DNA of 64,000 nucleotides from Dermatemys mawii. Lineage: Eukaryota; Chordata; Testudines; Dermatemydidae. This document shows, piece by piece, positions 12,629 through 24,600 of the stretch. The stretch covers positions 71,552,005-71,616,004 of the forward strand of contig ML677341.1 of assembly GCA_007922305.1 (NCBI GenBank), in the 5' to 3' direction. Numbering within the stretch: the stretch's first letter is position 1; each line of letters begins with the position of its first letter. The notes under the pieces were generated by a model, which saw nothing but the letters and a program-made list of their open reading frames with translations, was not told where the DNA came from and ran no database searches. Both the position numbers and the translations under genes were made by a program.

Positions 12629-12665
12629 ATGGCTACGGTGCTGTCCCGCGCGCTGAAGCTGCCAG
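12629..12665 (+). CDS. FAM234B: FAM234B coding exon 1
   Basis: Encodes [12 protein letters not shown] plus the first base of Gly13, followed by the donor GTAGGG at 12666. The start was chosen because this peptide is the conserved FAM234B N-terminus and the ATG sits in the CpG-rich promoter. An in-frame upstream extension exists but has no support. Confidence 0.93.
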
Positions 12666-15600
12666 GTAGGGAGCGGGCTCCGCAGAGACCGGCCGAGGGG
12701 GGAGGGCGGGGCAGGAACAGCTCGGCGGGACCCTGCGCGCGCTGGGGGCGGCGGCGGCACCGATCCGCACCTCCCTCGGGCCAAAAACATCCGGGTCCTT
12801 CTGCGGGGAAGGCGAGATACCTCTCCCCCCCCGGACATCCGGGTCGCTTGGGTGGGGGTCAGTGCCCCAGAGGTGGGGGGGAAGGAGAGGGGTGTCACTG
12901 CTCGTGATGTGGGGGAGGGAGGAGGGAAAAGGGGGGGTCACTGCTCCGGAGGGAGAGGGAGTGGCCGTCACTGCCCTGAGGAGGAGGAGGAAGAGGAGGG
13001 GGGGGAGGGGTCACTGATCATTAGTGTGGGGAGAGTAGAAGCAGAGTTGGAAACAGATTCTGGGGATGGTCCATTTGCTCATCCGATGCCCCTGACGCTG
13101 CTTCTGTTAAATCTGTGAGTCTCTCTGTGCCTCTCATGCACTCTTGCAGCGCTATGTGCTGAGATGAAGTAACAATACATTTTCTCATACTCTTTGCATT
13201 CCATTTCCTACAGCTCACATTGTTGTGGAACATATTTGATTTTGCAGAGATTTAGAGCAATGTTTAAACTGCTGCCTTTTAAATACCTTTTGTGGTAAAC
13301 TGATGCAGCCTGTTAAAAAAAAATGAGAACAAATACTTAAACAAGATAAAGAAATGTTTTTCTTTGTCTCATCCACTAGTATGTGTCATTTGTATATATA
13401 ACCTACTCTTGGAAACCAGGCTCCAAATTAAATTTCTGTGTCTACATTTATCTGGAGTAAATATGAAAATCCTGCGAAATTTGTCTGTATAATTCCCAGT
13501 AATCTCTTATCATTTGTATTAAAAATGGGAGAGAAGAAATATATCTACACCGTGGTAATAGGATATTCAGGCAAAGGGACTGTTAGTTTAGAGAAGCATG
13601 TATTTTCGGAGGCATAGATACAGCCAACTATACATTTCTGTGAGGACATTATAAGGGAATTATACTGAAAACATGTCTTGAATGTCTGTATTTTACTGTA
13701 ACAGGCTGCCAAGTTTTGCTAGAGAACGGGTGGAGCTAATGCAGGTAGCAATATTAAATCAATGGGAATGTGCCCCATCAAGCTTCATATCTATTGCTTA
13801 CACTCATGAAAACGGGAACAGAGCTAGTACACCAGCGTCTGGGGCTCCCCCTCGTGCTGGGTCTCACCAGCTTCTTAGGACTCCCATAGCTTTGAAGTGG
13901 AACCCAGTAGGCCAGGGGTCAGTAACCTTTCAGAAGTGGTGTGCCGAGTCGTCATTTATTCACTCTAATTTAAGGTTTTGCATGCCAGTAATACATAAGA
14001 AGGTCTCTTTCTAGAAATCTGTACTATATAGCTAAACTATTATTGTATGTGAAGTAAATAAGGGTTTTTAAATGTTTAAGAAGCTTCATTTAAAATTAAA
14101 TTAAAATGCAGAGCCCCCCGGGACTGGTGGCCAGAACCCAGGAAGTCAGTGTGCCACTGAAAATCAGCTTGCGTGCCGCCTTCGGCACCCATGCCATAGG
14201 TTGCCTACCCCTGCAGTAGGCAGTTGACATGGCCTTCTTCCACTGGCCCATAAGGACCGATCATGATGGCACCTATAAAGCCCTACCTCAAGCATTAATC
14301 ACTACAAGGCAAGGTCATCTATCAAACTTAAGCTGTGCACTAGTGCTTTTTTTGTTTACAGAACAATTTGTTTAATTGATTAAAGAAGATGAAACAGTTA
14401 TTCAAAGCTGTTTACTTGCGGAAAATAAAAATACAAAATGGGAGTTGTAAATATGTGAGCAAAGGGGCATTTTGCAACTGCAAAGACAAACTTCTCCCTA
14501 CATTTCTTGACATAACTAATAATGTGTATCCACCTGCAACTGGAAAGCATTAATTTGGGTTCACAAACTAAGCTATTCTTAGTTGAACCAAGGCCTTTCA
14601 AGTGCACTTACAAAAATAATCTTTATATCTGTGGTCAAATTAATTTGTACATTTAAGACCCTATTTGTGTGACTAACACATAGTCAAAAGAAAAAACAGT
14701 TTGACTAATGTAGCTTTCGACAGCCATGAGAAGTCTGAACTGTTTTTCCTATAGCTGTTTTTTCTTTCACTTTTCATTAATTTTGCAAATATGCGCTATC
14801 TTATCTCCCTAAGGGGTTTAGACAGATATATGCGGAGTGCCCAGAGAGCCATCAGCCAACTCCTAACAGCAAAGAATAGAAAACAAAGTATGGCACCAAA
14901 GAGGATTCAAAGAATATTGGAAGCAGATTCCTGTTTTTTAATCATCAAGAAAAAAAAATCACAGTCTAAAGTTCAGGATTTGCTCTCTTCGCTTTAAAAC
15001 CTGTGCTATAAAAGAGCACTGCTTTTGTCCATGAGATCAGTGATACTTTGGTATCTGTCAACCCGGCAAACCTTTAAACTTTTCATAATGTTGATGTAAT
15101 TTTAATACAGGTCTGAATGGATGCCTCACCTCCAATTTATAATTGCATGAATGGAGCACCTTTTCTCCCATGTGAGATCACACAACAACCCTATGACAAC
15201 CGCCGCAGTAGCTTACATAGAAAAGTAATATTAGGAAAGTAGGAGATTTTTAAAGGCACAAAGGGCTGTTAGATGCCCAGCTGTCATGGATAGTCAGGAA
15301 GAGTTGAGCTCCTAACTCCACCCTCTGCCTTTAAAAATATCTGATACTAAGGGGGAGATTTTCAGTGTCTGGAAACAAAAATCCCAGTAACATGTGATCA
15401 GTAATTTGGCCACAGACTACCTGCAATTGGTCTATGGACTGCAATTGGTCTATGGACCACAGTTTGGAAACCTCTGCTTTATATCATTGGAAAGCTGAAA
15501 ACCTTTTTTTATAGTTGATACCACACAAGGTATGGGATTTTCTGATCACTGAAGAATAAGAACCAGACAGAGCTGGATATTCTTTAGAAGACCAGTCAAC

Positions 15601-18600
15601 TCCAAGTGCTGATCCAGGACCAGTGATCAGAAAGCAAATAGTTTGATTTCTGGAGAGCTTCTCATTAAATCATAATTCCTTAAATGGGTGAATGCTTTGA
15701 CTTATAGAAATCTTAATTTGCTTTCTGCTTAAAAATGGGGACTTAAATAGATGGCCTGAAAGCATGGTTCACCCACTTATTTTCACGCTTGTTTGGTCAA
15801 TTACTAGGCTTTGCATCTTTAAGTATGCTGAGTTGAAAAGGTAGCTGCACAAATGATCTTGCTTGAATGTAAAACTCAGGCACATCTCTACGAAAATGTG
15901 GTCCAACCCTTGGAGTGGCACTGACTTGTCTGCTGCAAGAAAAACAAAAGATTGACAGATTGTGACAATAAAATTAGAATCAGGACTTTGACTTTGTAGA
16001 GAGTCATATTTCATTGGTAATGGAAAATGGAGCCTTTCCCTTTAGGTTGTAAATTTCAGACTGGACTCTGGTCAAGGGAGATAGTAGATGAGTCAAAGGA
16101 TTAAGAATATAATATGGAATTTTTAACCTATGAGTCACTGGTTCACTTTTTACCTAGGTCGCTAAGAGCTAAAATCCATTACTGCATCCATTAGCTTGTG
16201 TCAAATGAGTTGGGGATGTCAGACCAATTCATAGCAGGAAGGTGTCCTCGTCACAGAACCTGTACCACAATTGGCATCTCTGTGGATGCTCCCAACAGGG
16301 AGCTCATGGACTGATTTAATTATGGAGTGTCTTCTCTCATAATGATCTATGATCTACTTCTCATGTAGTAGATTCATGCCTGTCCACACACAGACTTGCA
16401 CCAAACTAAATATGTTTTCATTCACACCTGTGAACATTTGGGTGCAAGTCTGTGTACAGACTAGCTCTCACTTCCCAGTTCTTCATTGGCATCAGCATGG
16501 AGCCTCACTGACTGCCATGGAGCTCAGTGCATGGAAAGCAGTCTGCCCAGAGAGATCACAATGCAGAATATGAACATATATTTCCACAAATATAAATATC
16601 TCTCTCCTCTTGTGCCTGCACACCATGCTTCACCCAATGGCACTTTAATTTAGAGAATTCAGGGCTGATAAAAGGTTTTATGCTGTGCACTCTGGAGACC
16701 GAAATCTATTGAGCAGTTACAACATTGTCAGTGTAAGCTTCCTCCGTTCAATCACCCTGTCCTGGAAGGGTCACCTCTTTGAGCAACATCTAAATATGCA
16801 CATACTTACACTGACCCTTGGCATTATAAGATTCAGGAGATTTCAGATCCAGACATACTCACACACTTAGGCAACTTCCCAGAAAGAGTACAATTTAAGA
16901 TGTGAAAAATTTAAGAACCACTTCACAGCCTTTTACAACTCCACTTACTCACAGGATACCATCTCAACCTGCACTTTCACTTAACCATCATTAAAGCATT
17001 AGAATCCCCTCATATTGCATTTCACTGCTGAGATCCTTTGTAATAAAAGCTCTGCGCCCTGCTACTGACAGAACCTACACAGTTCTGCATAGAAATGGTG
17101 CATAGTTCATCCTGAAGGTACACATGCACCTCTTCCTTTTCCTTTCTTTCACACAAGAGGGTGCAAAACATGGAACTTCTCATATCACAGTCACTGCTGT
17201 GTCACACACCTCAGAGTAATCCACAGATCTCCACACACCTCAAAGTAATTCACAGATCTCACAAACACACCTTTACCAAACAGCACTAATTACTGCCTCC
17301 ACCATTCAGTACAGCTCCACCTGACATGCACGTTACCTGGAATGCATGCAGATAATAAATGCTTAGAATGTTGTCATATCCCAACTTGCTGTTAATAATA
17401 CCCTTTGTAATAAGAACCCTGTGCCCTGCTAATGATAGAATGTAGACCATTTTGCATTGAAATGGTGCATACTGGATCCTGAAGGTACATATGTAGCTCT
17501 TCCCTTTACTCTCACGCACACTGGAAGATGCAAAACATAGTTTTTGTCATATATCTGCCCATCTGCCACACACCTCAAAGTAATTCACATCCTCCTATCA
17601 CAATACACTTTTACCAAGCAGCCCCAACTACTGCCTCCACCATTTAGGGTAGGTACACTGACCCATTCACTGCATTCCTCATTCCAACCTGGCTCTCAAT
17701 CCAGAGCTGTACCCAGGACCGCACACCCTGAAGTCTTCACTCCCTGGTATAGGAATACTTCTGTTGCTTTAGTTCTCCCCCTCCTATAACTCAACTCGCA
17801 TGCAGTGCCTGGAGCGAAAGAGAGGTTGTAGTGGAACGGTATTCCTGATCATGTTTCCGAGTGGTTGAGGAGTGGAGTTTGTGGCAGGACTGGAGAGAGA
17901 AATCACAGTGTTTCTGTTCCAAGGTACTGACAGTTTTATGTTGGAGAGAAAGATCTTCTCACCCCTGTCCAATAAATGTATCCCATTGCCAAGAAACTGT
18001 GAGGTGTTAGAGTTTGTAATGTTTCTGTGTCATACAGTACCCTTTTTCCAGGCAGCTATGAACCATTCCGTTTCCTGATTAATGTTATTCCAGCTTTCAT
18101 TCATAGCTTTCATATTATATATAGCAATTACAGAGGTGCCCAGCTAAATCAGAGAAAACTATCACAGATCCTGGATATAGATCTCTGATGCAGTTTAAAT
18201 CTGCGCTCACACCACAGGTTCTGTCTGAGTGAATCACCACAAAGTCCGGTAGATCATCTCTTAAATTGCCTGTTAGACACTGCAGCGATTCTTAAGTAAC
18301 GGGTTAGATACTGCAGAGAGGGCAAAATATAGTGCCCCAGTGTAGACCACTTCTCTCCACCCAACTCAGTTTGAGTCAGCAGCCCCCTTGTCTGCTCCTT
18401 GCTCTCCCACAAATTCATGCATTCTCATCCAGGAATCGTCCAGAATACACACACTGGCAGTGCACCTATTTCTTTTCCCTCCACAGTCAAGGTATGGGCG
18501 CCAACTCCATGAGTGCTCCAGGGCTGGAACACGCACAGGGAAAAATTAGGGGATGCTTAGCATCCACCGGCAACCAGCTCCCCCACTCCAGCCCAGCACA

Positions 18601-21600
18601 TCCCATCTGCCGCAGTCAGCTGCTCCGCAGCGTGCAGGAGACACTGGGAGTAGGGAAGGAGCGGGGACGGTGCCGGCTCAGGGGGTGGGTGGGAACTGGG
18701 TGGGAACAAGCAGAGCAGGAATGGGAAGAGGCAGGGCAGGGATGGAGTGGGAGCAGGGCCTGGGGCAGAGTGCAGGTTGAGCATCCCTGTAGAAAGGAGG
18801 AAGCCCGCGCCTGTGAGTCAAGTACCCGTGTTGTCAGTGCTGAACCTCTGTGCCTTTGGAAGCACAATGTTAATCTGCCCTGAGATCAGGCAGTAACCAC
18901 TTGCTCCTCACCCCAGTGTCTGGTAAAACACAGATTTTCTCAATCCAGGGTTTGCCTACATCTGTCCTCATTTCTCACTTTCTCCAAAGCTGCAACCTGA
19001 ATTGTGCATTTCCTGGGTTTCAGAAGTTTTCAGTTTTGCTCAACTCATCGTTCTGCGAGGGGACAGCATCCCACCAGCAACCTTAACTCTGCCTCAAGAC
19101 AGATTTTTGCCATTGAATTTCCTATTTTTTTTTTTTTGGAGATACGAGTTAGGAGTCATTTAGGCAGTTGTCCATATTGTGTCCTGGAATTTGCATACTG
19201 ACCCCAGATGAGCAAGACCTCCCATATCCCAGCTCATGTGTGGGGGCTCAGACTGCCTTAATGGTGCAAGATCCCCTTCACCCCCAATCTGGGCACCCAC
19301 ATGGGAGGGGAGAATGTAGGGCTGACAGGTGCCCTTGCCCCTATTTCACCCCACTCCTCTCCCCTCCTCCCGCACATTCCCCTTCTCAGTATCCCACCCT
19401 TCTGCTTCCCCAACCTCCATTTCTCCCTCGCTTGAGCCCCCAACCTCTCTCCACTCCCCCCATCACATGTCCTCATTTGGCTCCCTCTCTATAACCCCCC
19501 CTTTCTTCGTTGCAGCCCCAAATCCCTTTCCCCCACTTTCTCCCTCCACATTTTTCCCCTCAAAAATGTTGATTACATTTCCTCCAGAATAAAATTGCCA
19601 TCCATGACTCACAAATTGCAGCAATCTCTGGCCACTCAGTCCAAAACTCCTTTGGTCTTAGGTGGGGGCTTGTGATTAATTTATCTTTTGGTATGTTAAT
19701 TGAAGGGTGAGTTCACACCCATGAGTCTCAGTGAGGTCTGTGATTCATCCAGTCATTAATACCTCTCAGTTTAACAGTACAAGGCAGCGGAAGGAAACTG
19801 GGTTCCCGAAGGAACCTGTAAGTCAGGAATCCCTTCGTTAAATGACCCATAGATTTTAGAGGACTTAGAAAGATCAACCTTTAAACAGAAGTTGTGACAC
19901 AGCCTTAGCTATAACAGCTATGGTACACTGGGTGCACTTCCAATATTTATGTCAGGGGTGGGCAAACTACGGCCTGCGGGCTTAGGGTGACCAGATGTCC
20001 CGATTTTATAGGGCTGGTATTTGGGGCTTTGATTTATATAAGCTCCTATTACTCCCCCACTCCTGCCCAAATTTTTCACACTTGCTGTCTGGTCACCCTA
20101 CAGGACTCCTCCTAACAGCCACTGAGCTCCTGGCTGGGGAGGCTGCTCCGGCCCCTCCCCAGCTATCTCTATTCCTCCGCAGTCTCAGCACGCCTTGTGA
20201 GCAGCGCTCTTGGGGGTGGGGCTGCGTGCTCCAGCGGATCAGTGTGGCAGAGTGTCCGGTGGTGTGGTAGAGGGGCCGGGGCCGGGGTGGGTGGTAGGAT
20301 AAGGGGCAGAGGGCCTAGGGGGGCAGTCAGGGGATGGGGAATGGGGTAAGGGGGGCATTGGATAGGGCGTGAGAGTCCCAGGGGGCCTGTCAGAGGGCAG
20401 GAGTGTGGCTAGGGGTCAGGGCAGTCAGGGGACAGGGATAGGGGGTGGGGTCCTGGGGGATGATTAGGGGGCGGGGGAGCCTCTGGAGGGGATTGTCAGG
20501 GGACAAGGAGCAGGGGGGCTTAGATAGCGGGTGGGATCCTGGGGGGCAGTTAGGGTGGGAGGGGAGGTCTCCTGAGAGGGAGATCAGTGAACAAGGAGAG
20601 GGGCAGGGGGTTGGATGGGTCGGAGTTCTGAGGGGGCAGTCAGAGGGTGGGAAGTGGGTGGGGGTCAAATGGGGGCGTGGCCAGGCTGTTTCGGGAGGCA
20701 CAACCTTCCCTACCCGGCCATCCATACAATTTTGAACCCCAGTGTGGCCCTCGGGCCAAAAAGTTTGCCCACCCCGATTTGTGTCTTGCAAAGTGATTCT
20801 TTAAACACGTTGAGGCACAGTTTAGCATCTAACATCATAGCTTGTTCCTGTGGAAGCAGCTGTGATGTCACAGAAATTTAGATTGTGACATCACTGAGTG
20901 GTTCAGGGAGCAGGAGCAGATGAAAAATGAGCTATAGATGGATACACTATAAAGGCTACCAAGTGAGGAAGGGCTCTTTCATGATTAGAGCTTTGAATTA
21001 GGAGATTGCTGAGGAAAGTCTGGACTTAGGTATGCAGAGGGTTAAGCATGAAAATATATAGGGTTGACAGAATTCAATTTTTAAAAAATTTTTGACAGAT
21101 AGTATCAGTATTTATTTTTAACCTTTTTTTAATCTTATCAATTTACATTTTCACAGGTGTGGAAAATTATGGTTGGGGTTGGGAGATCTGACATTAGTGG
21201 GGGTCCACCAATAATTGTTTAATGACACTAGATGTTTAGATTGAAAAAGATAAAGCTTTGTAACTATTCAAACACAAATTGTCAGTGTCACATGTCAAAA
21301 TACACATGATAAATATCCTTAAATCCGAACTCTAATAAGGTCACAAGTAGCATTTTTCTTACTATGCCTCTCTGTAAATTTCAGTCGTTATCGATGGAAA
21401 TATTTGTTCATGGGTTTGTGTGTGTATGGTGAACTCAGCGCTTATCAACATATACCAATGAGATTCTAATCCTTCCAAGCCTAAAGATTTAGTACGATAG
21501 CTCCATGGAACCATTTCTCATTACAGACCCAGAAAGTGTTAGAGGAAATTAAACAAATCCTGGAATTGTTTTTTGCCTCGGGGAGCTAAACTGTTGGACT

Positions 21601-24600
21601 GTTTTCTTGTATCCCCCACTCTGAGCCCTGGTTGATGTGCATGGACCCCGCCTTCTCCCTTACAAGTCATCCCCTCCAGCCATGCCCATCATCTGAGTAG
21701 ACACAAAATACAGACATCCTGTCTTCTCTCTCTCTGTGTCTCTTCCCTTTGGGACCCAAAAGCGCAGAGCGCTTGTTCTTTCTTTCCTTCCCACCAGCCA
21801 TGCTTGATTCGCTCTCCCTGCTTCTTTCCTCAGGAAAAAAGAGCCCGGACCTAGGGGAGTATGACCCCCTCACTCAGGCTGACAGTGATGAGAGTGAAGA
21901 TGACCTTGTGCTCAACTTGCAGAAGAATGGGGGAGTCAAGAACGGGAAGAGCACCCTGGAGGAGATGCAGGACCCAGACTCAGAAGTGGAGGTCGAGGTG
22001 ACAAAGCAGCGGCTGTCAGAGAGTGCCCCAGATGGGTACCCTGCAGAGGCCACTGGCAGCTTGGAGCAGAAGGCAGCCTCCTCCCTGATGCCTTACCTGC
22101 GCACAGCCGTCTTTTTGCTTACCATGGTTATCTCCATGATTCTGGTGCTGGTGTGCGCCTTTCTCATTCCTTGTCCTCCTAGAGACCTGCATAACACCTG
22201 GAACCGCAACCTAGGCCAAAAAGCAGGTGAGAGACTATAGGAACAGCAGCTGTGTGAGATTAAGAAGGAGGTGGCTCATAGACCCACCAAGGAGAGTTTG
22301 TTTAGAGCAGAGGAGCAGCAATTTAATCCTCTTCACCTCTGAAGACGCTCTGAGGCCATAAATAGGCATATGGCTGATGAACCCAGCCTTCCTGTAATGC
22401 CTATTAAATATGGTACATGGCACGAGCCAATTGGAGATAAATCTGTTGTCCATTAAGGTCTTACTTTCTCCAATGCCAAAAAAGTAGCAGGGTTCTTCTG
22501 ACTATCCTCCCTTGTCACCCATCTGCCTGGATGGCATTACCCATTTTGGAATTTGCCCTAGATATAGATGGGCTAGTCCACTTTGGTCCCCATCACTTCC
22601 CTATCCAGAGATTGCACTCCACAAGCTCCTCCATTCATGCAGGGTGAGGGAAGGCAGAGACAACCCATGCCTGCCAATAGCTGGGGGGAAGAATGAGGTG
22701 TTAATGAGCATGCTCAGGACAAGCCAAGCAGCAGATCTGGGGATGGGAGGGAACGTGACGTGTCACCTGGAGTGGGGAGGAATGGATCTTCCTTCGTGTC
22801 CACAAATTGGCTTAACTAATGTTATTTCCTCTGCATATTTCTCTCCCTGTTAAATCTCTAAATCTGTAATCTAAATGTTCTGGGGTCCTTGTCTCGCCTC
22901 AAACAGTCATAGATTAGCTAGCTAATCTGGGGTATTTTCTAAAGTGCTTCCCCTCTTGATATCTCCACTGAGATAGCAATGATCGGTGACGTGATTTTGT
23001 TAGGCCCCAATGTGATTCTATTCCTTTTCCTTCTTTCCTCCTCCCTTTTCTGGGGTCTGAGAAGCCAGTCAGCGTGGTGCCAGATTACTGCAGTGGGTGC
23101 AGGTAACTCACTTCTGTTGGCTTCTCTAGGCCCTTACTGGATCTCTGGCTGAGCCTGGTGCTGGAGCTGTGCCGTGTGGGGAGGGACATAACAGCTGGGG
23201 GAACAGCGCTGCTTTGGTGGTCTCCTGTGGAATCCATGATGGCTGGTTATTCAGACCCCTTTTTGTTCAGGCGTGTCCTCATTCCCATTATCCAGACTGG
23301 GTTTGGCAGCCATTCTGATAGCAGCTCCTGATTTGCTTTGGCTGTCACAGGTGGAGTGCTGTTGCCACTGGAGCTCTCTGATGTCAATGGTGATGGGCTC
23401 CCAGACATCCTGCTTTCTTTCACAGCCCTGATGAACGCTAGCGTATTGGGTAAGATTTTAACTGCTGACTTTGCTTCGCCAGGGATGTCAGCCTGATGGC
23501 TCTTTTGTGGGGTGTTTTTGTTTCTTATTTTCTCCCTGCTGGCCTTTATCCATGGGAGGGGTTCCCCAAACCATCTGCAGAGTTGCCATGCTGCCCTCGT
23601 TTAGACCTCTCCTTAAAACAGCTCACTTCTGCTGTGAAAGTCCCAGCTGATACATTGATTGACAGTAGTAATGTTACTGCACCTGCCTGTTTAATGTTAA
23701 ACAGCTCACTCCCCCTCAGCAGGCTGCTTTTCATTTCTCTGCTAACATTTGCAAGGGAACACATGGGATAACCCGTCAGAAGTCTAGAAATAACGTAACT
23801 TGTCACTGAGTCCTGCTGGTTTCCCACTGCTCCAAGCTTCCCATTTCTGGTGCTTCCCTGCTGCCATTGTACTGCATCTCCCCAGCCTGTCTTCACCTCG
23901 TAGTGACATGAAATCTCTTCCAGTCCCAGAGACACAGTCAAGTAGCAAGGATCCATTATGCTGGAGTGTTTTGGCAATATCTGGGGCCTAATTGCAATGA
24001 TTGGTGTAATACGTATACAGATAGGAAGGAAAATTTCCCTCCCACCGGGCATAGTGCTGCGTAATTAAGGCCCCATGTACTCCATTACAAGTGAGATGTA
24101 AATTCCACAGCAGGCTTCCTGGAGTCCAAGGAATTCTGGGACAGCAGATAGAAAATCCAGTGGCAGGTTCATTTTGAATTAAAAATGGTGATTGTACTGA
24201 ATTAAATATGAAAATAAATCATTCAACCTTGCAGTATGCCCCATGTTCTTTATTTTACACTGTCCTCACATTTCCAGTTTTCAACACGAAGCAGATTTTT
24301 GTACTGGCCTCACATTAACTTCCCTGTAGATGCTGTTAGGGAGAAGCTGGAAGTTCTTCCATCTGGATAAGACCCATGTGGGGCTCTTAGCACCTTGAAA
24401 GATGTGGACTTTGTTTGGGGTTGTGACTTAAGCACATTAGCTTGATTTTTTTGCTAAAATGATCAATAGTATGTCTGATGTTAGGCTGACGTTAAACTTA
24501 TCGTTATTAGGCATCAAAATCAACATTTGATTAAAACATATTGTGGTACTTCATACTCCGTTTAGCTATTATTCGGTGTTGTCTGCAGACTCAGGCAGAC

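Larger units (their letters stand above)
12480..13000 (+). promoter_or_regulatory. FAM234B: FAM234B CpG-island promoter region
   Basis: Base composition shifts abruptly from A/T-rich to strongly G/C- and CpG-rich around the first coding exon, with frequent CGCG and GGCGGCGG strings up to about 12.98 kb. No TATA box sits at the expected place. This is the usual form of a broadly used vertebrate promoter. The transcription start is not determinable from sequence alone, but the cluster of motifs at 12573-12612 suggests it lies within about 100 bp upstream of the ATG. The extent was judged by eye; no CpG ratio was computed. Confidence 0.7.
12666..21833 (+). other. FAM234B: FAM234B intron 1 (9.2 kb), repeat-rich
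   Basis: It starts with a G-rich CpG-island remnant to about 13.0 kb. It then holds a complete 301-bp hAT-like element (13913-14213), MIR-like sequence near 15150-15330, a diverged tandem duplication (17031-17640), a mini-transposon-like GC-rich block (about 18490-18780), a polypyrimidine tract (19330-19570) and an 824-bp hAT-like element with a nested insertion (19953-20776). No additional exon was recognised. It ends with the acceptor CTTTCCTCAG. Confidence 0.8.

Noticed and set aside
12536..12907. 123-codon frame overlapping FAM234B exon 1
   Set aside because: Only [13 protein letters not shown] is real. The frame upstream of the ATG is promoter sequence, and downstream it runs past the GTAGGG donor into CpG-island intron.
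18332..18883. 183-codon + strand frame
   Set aside because: Spans a GC-rich repeat and simple G-rich sequence in FAM234B intron 1; no recognisable domain or splice context.
20390..20791. 133-codon minus strand proline-rich frame and 96-codon + strand frame
   Set aside because: Low-complexity G-rich interior of a hAT-like element; no homology, and biased composition explains the open frames.
21749..21833. [20 protein letters not shown] extension upstream of FAM234B exon 2
   Set aside because: It reads through the polypyrimidine tract and acceptor CTTTCCTCAG; the conserved N-terminus is supplied by exon 1 at 12629.
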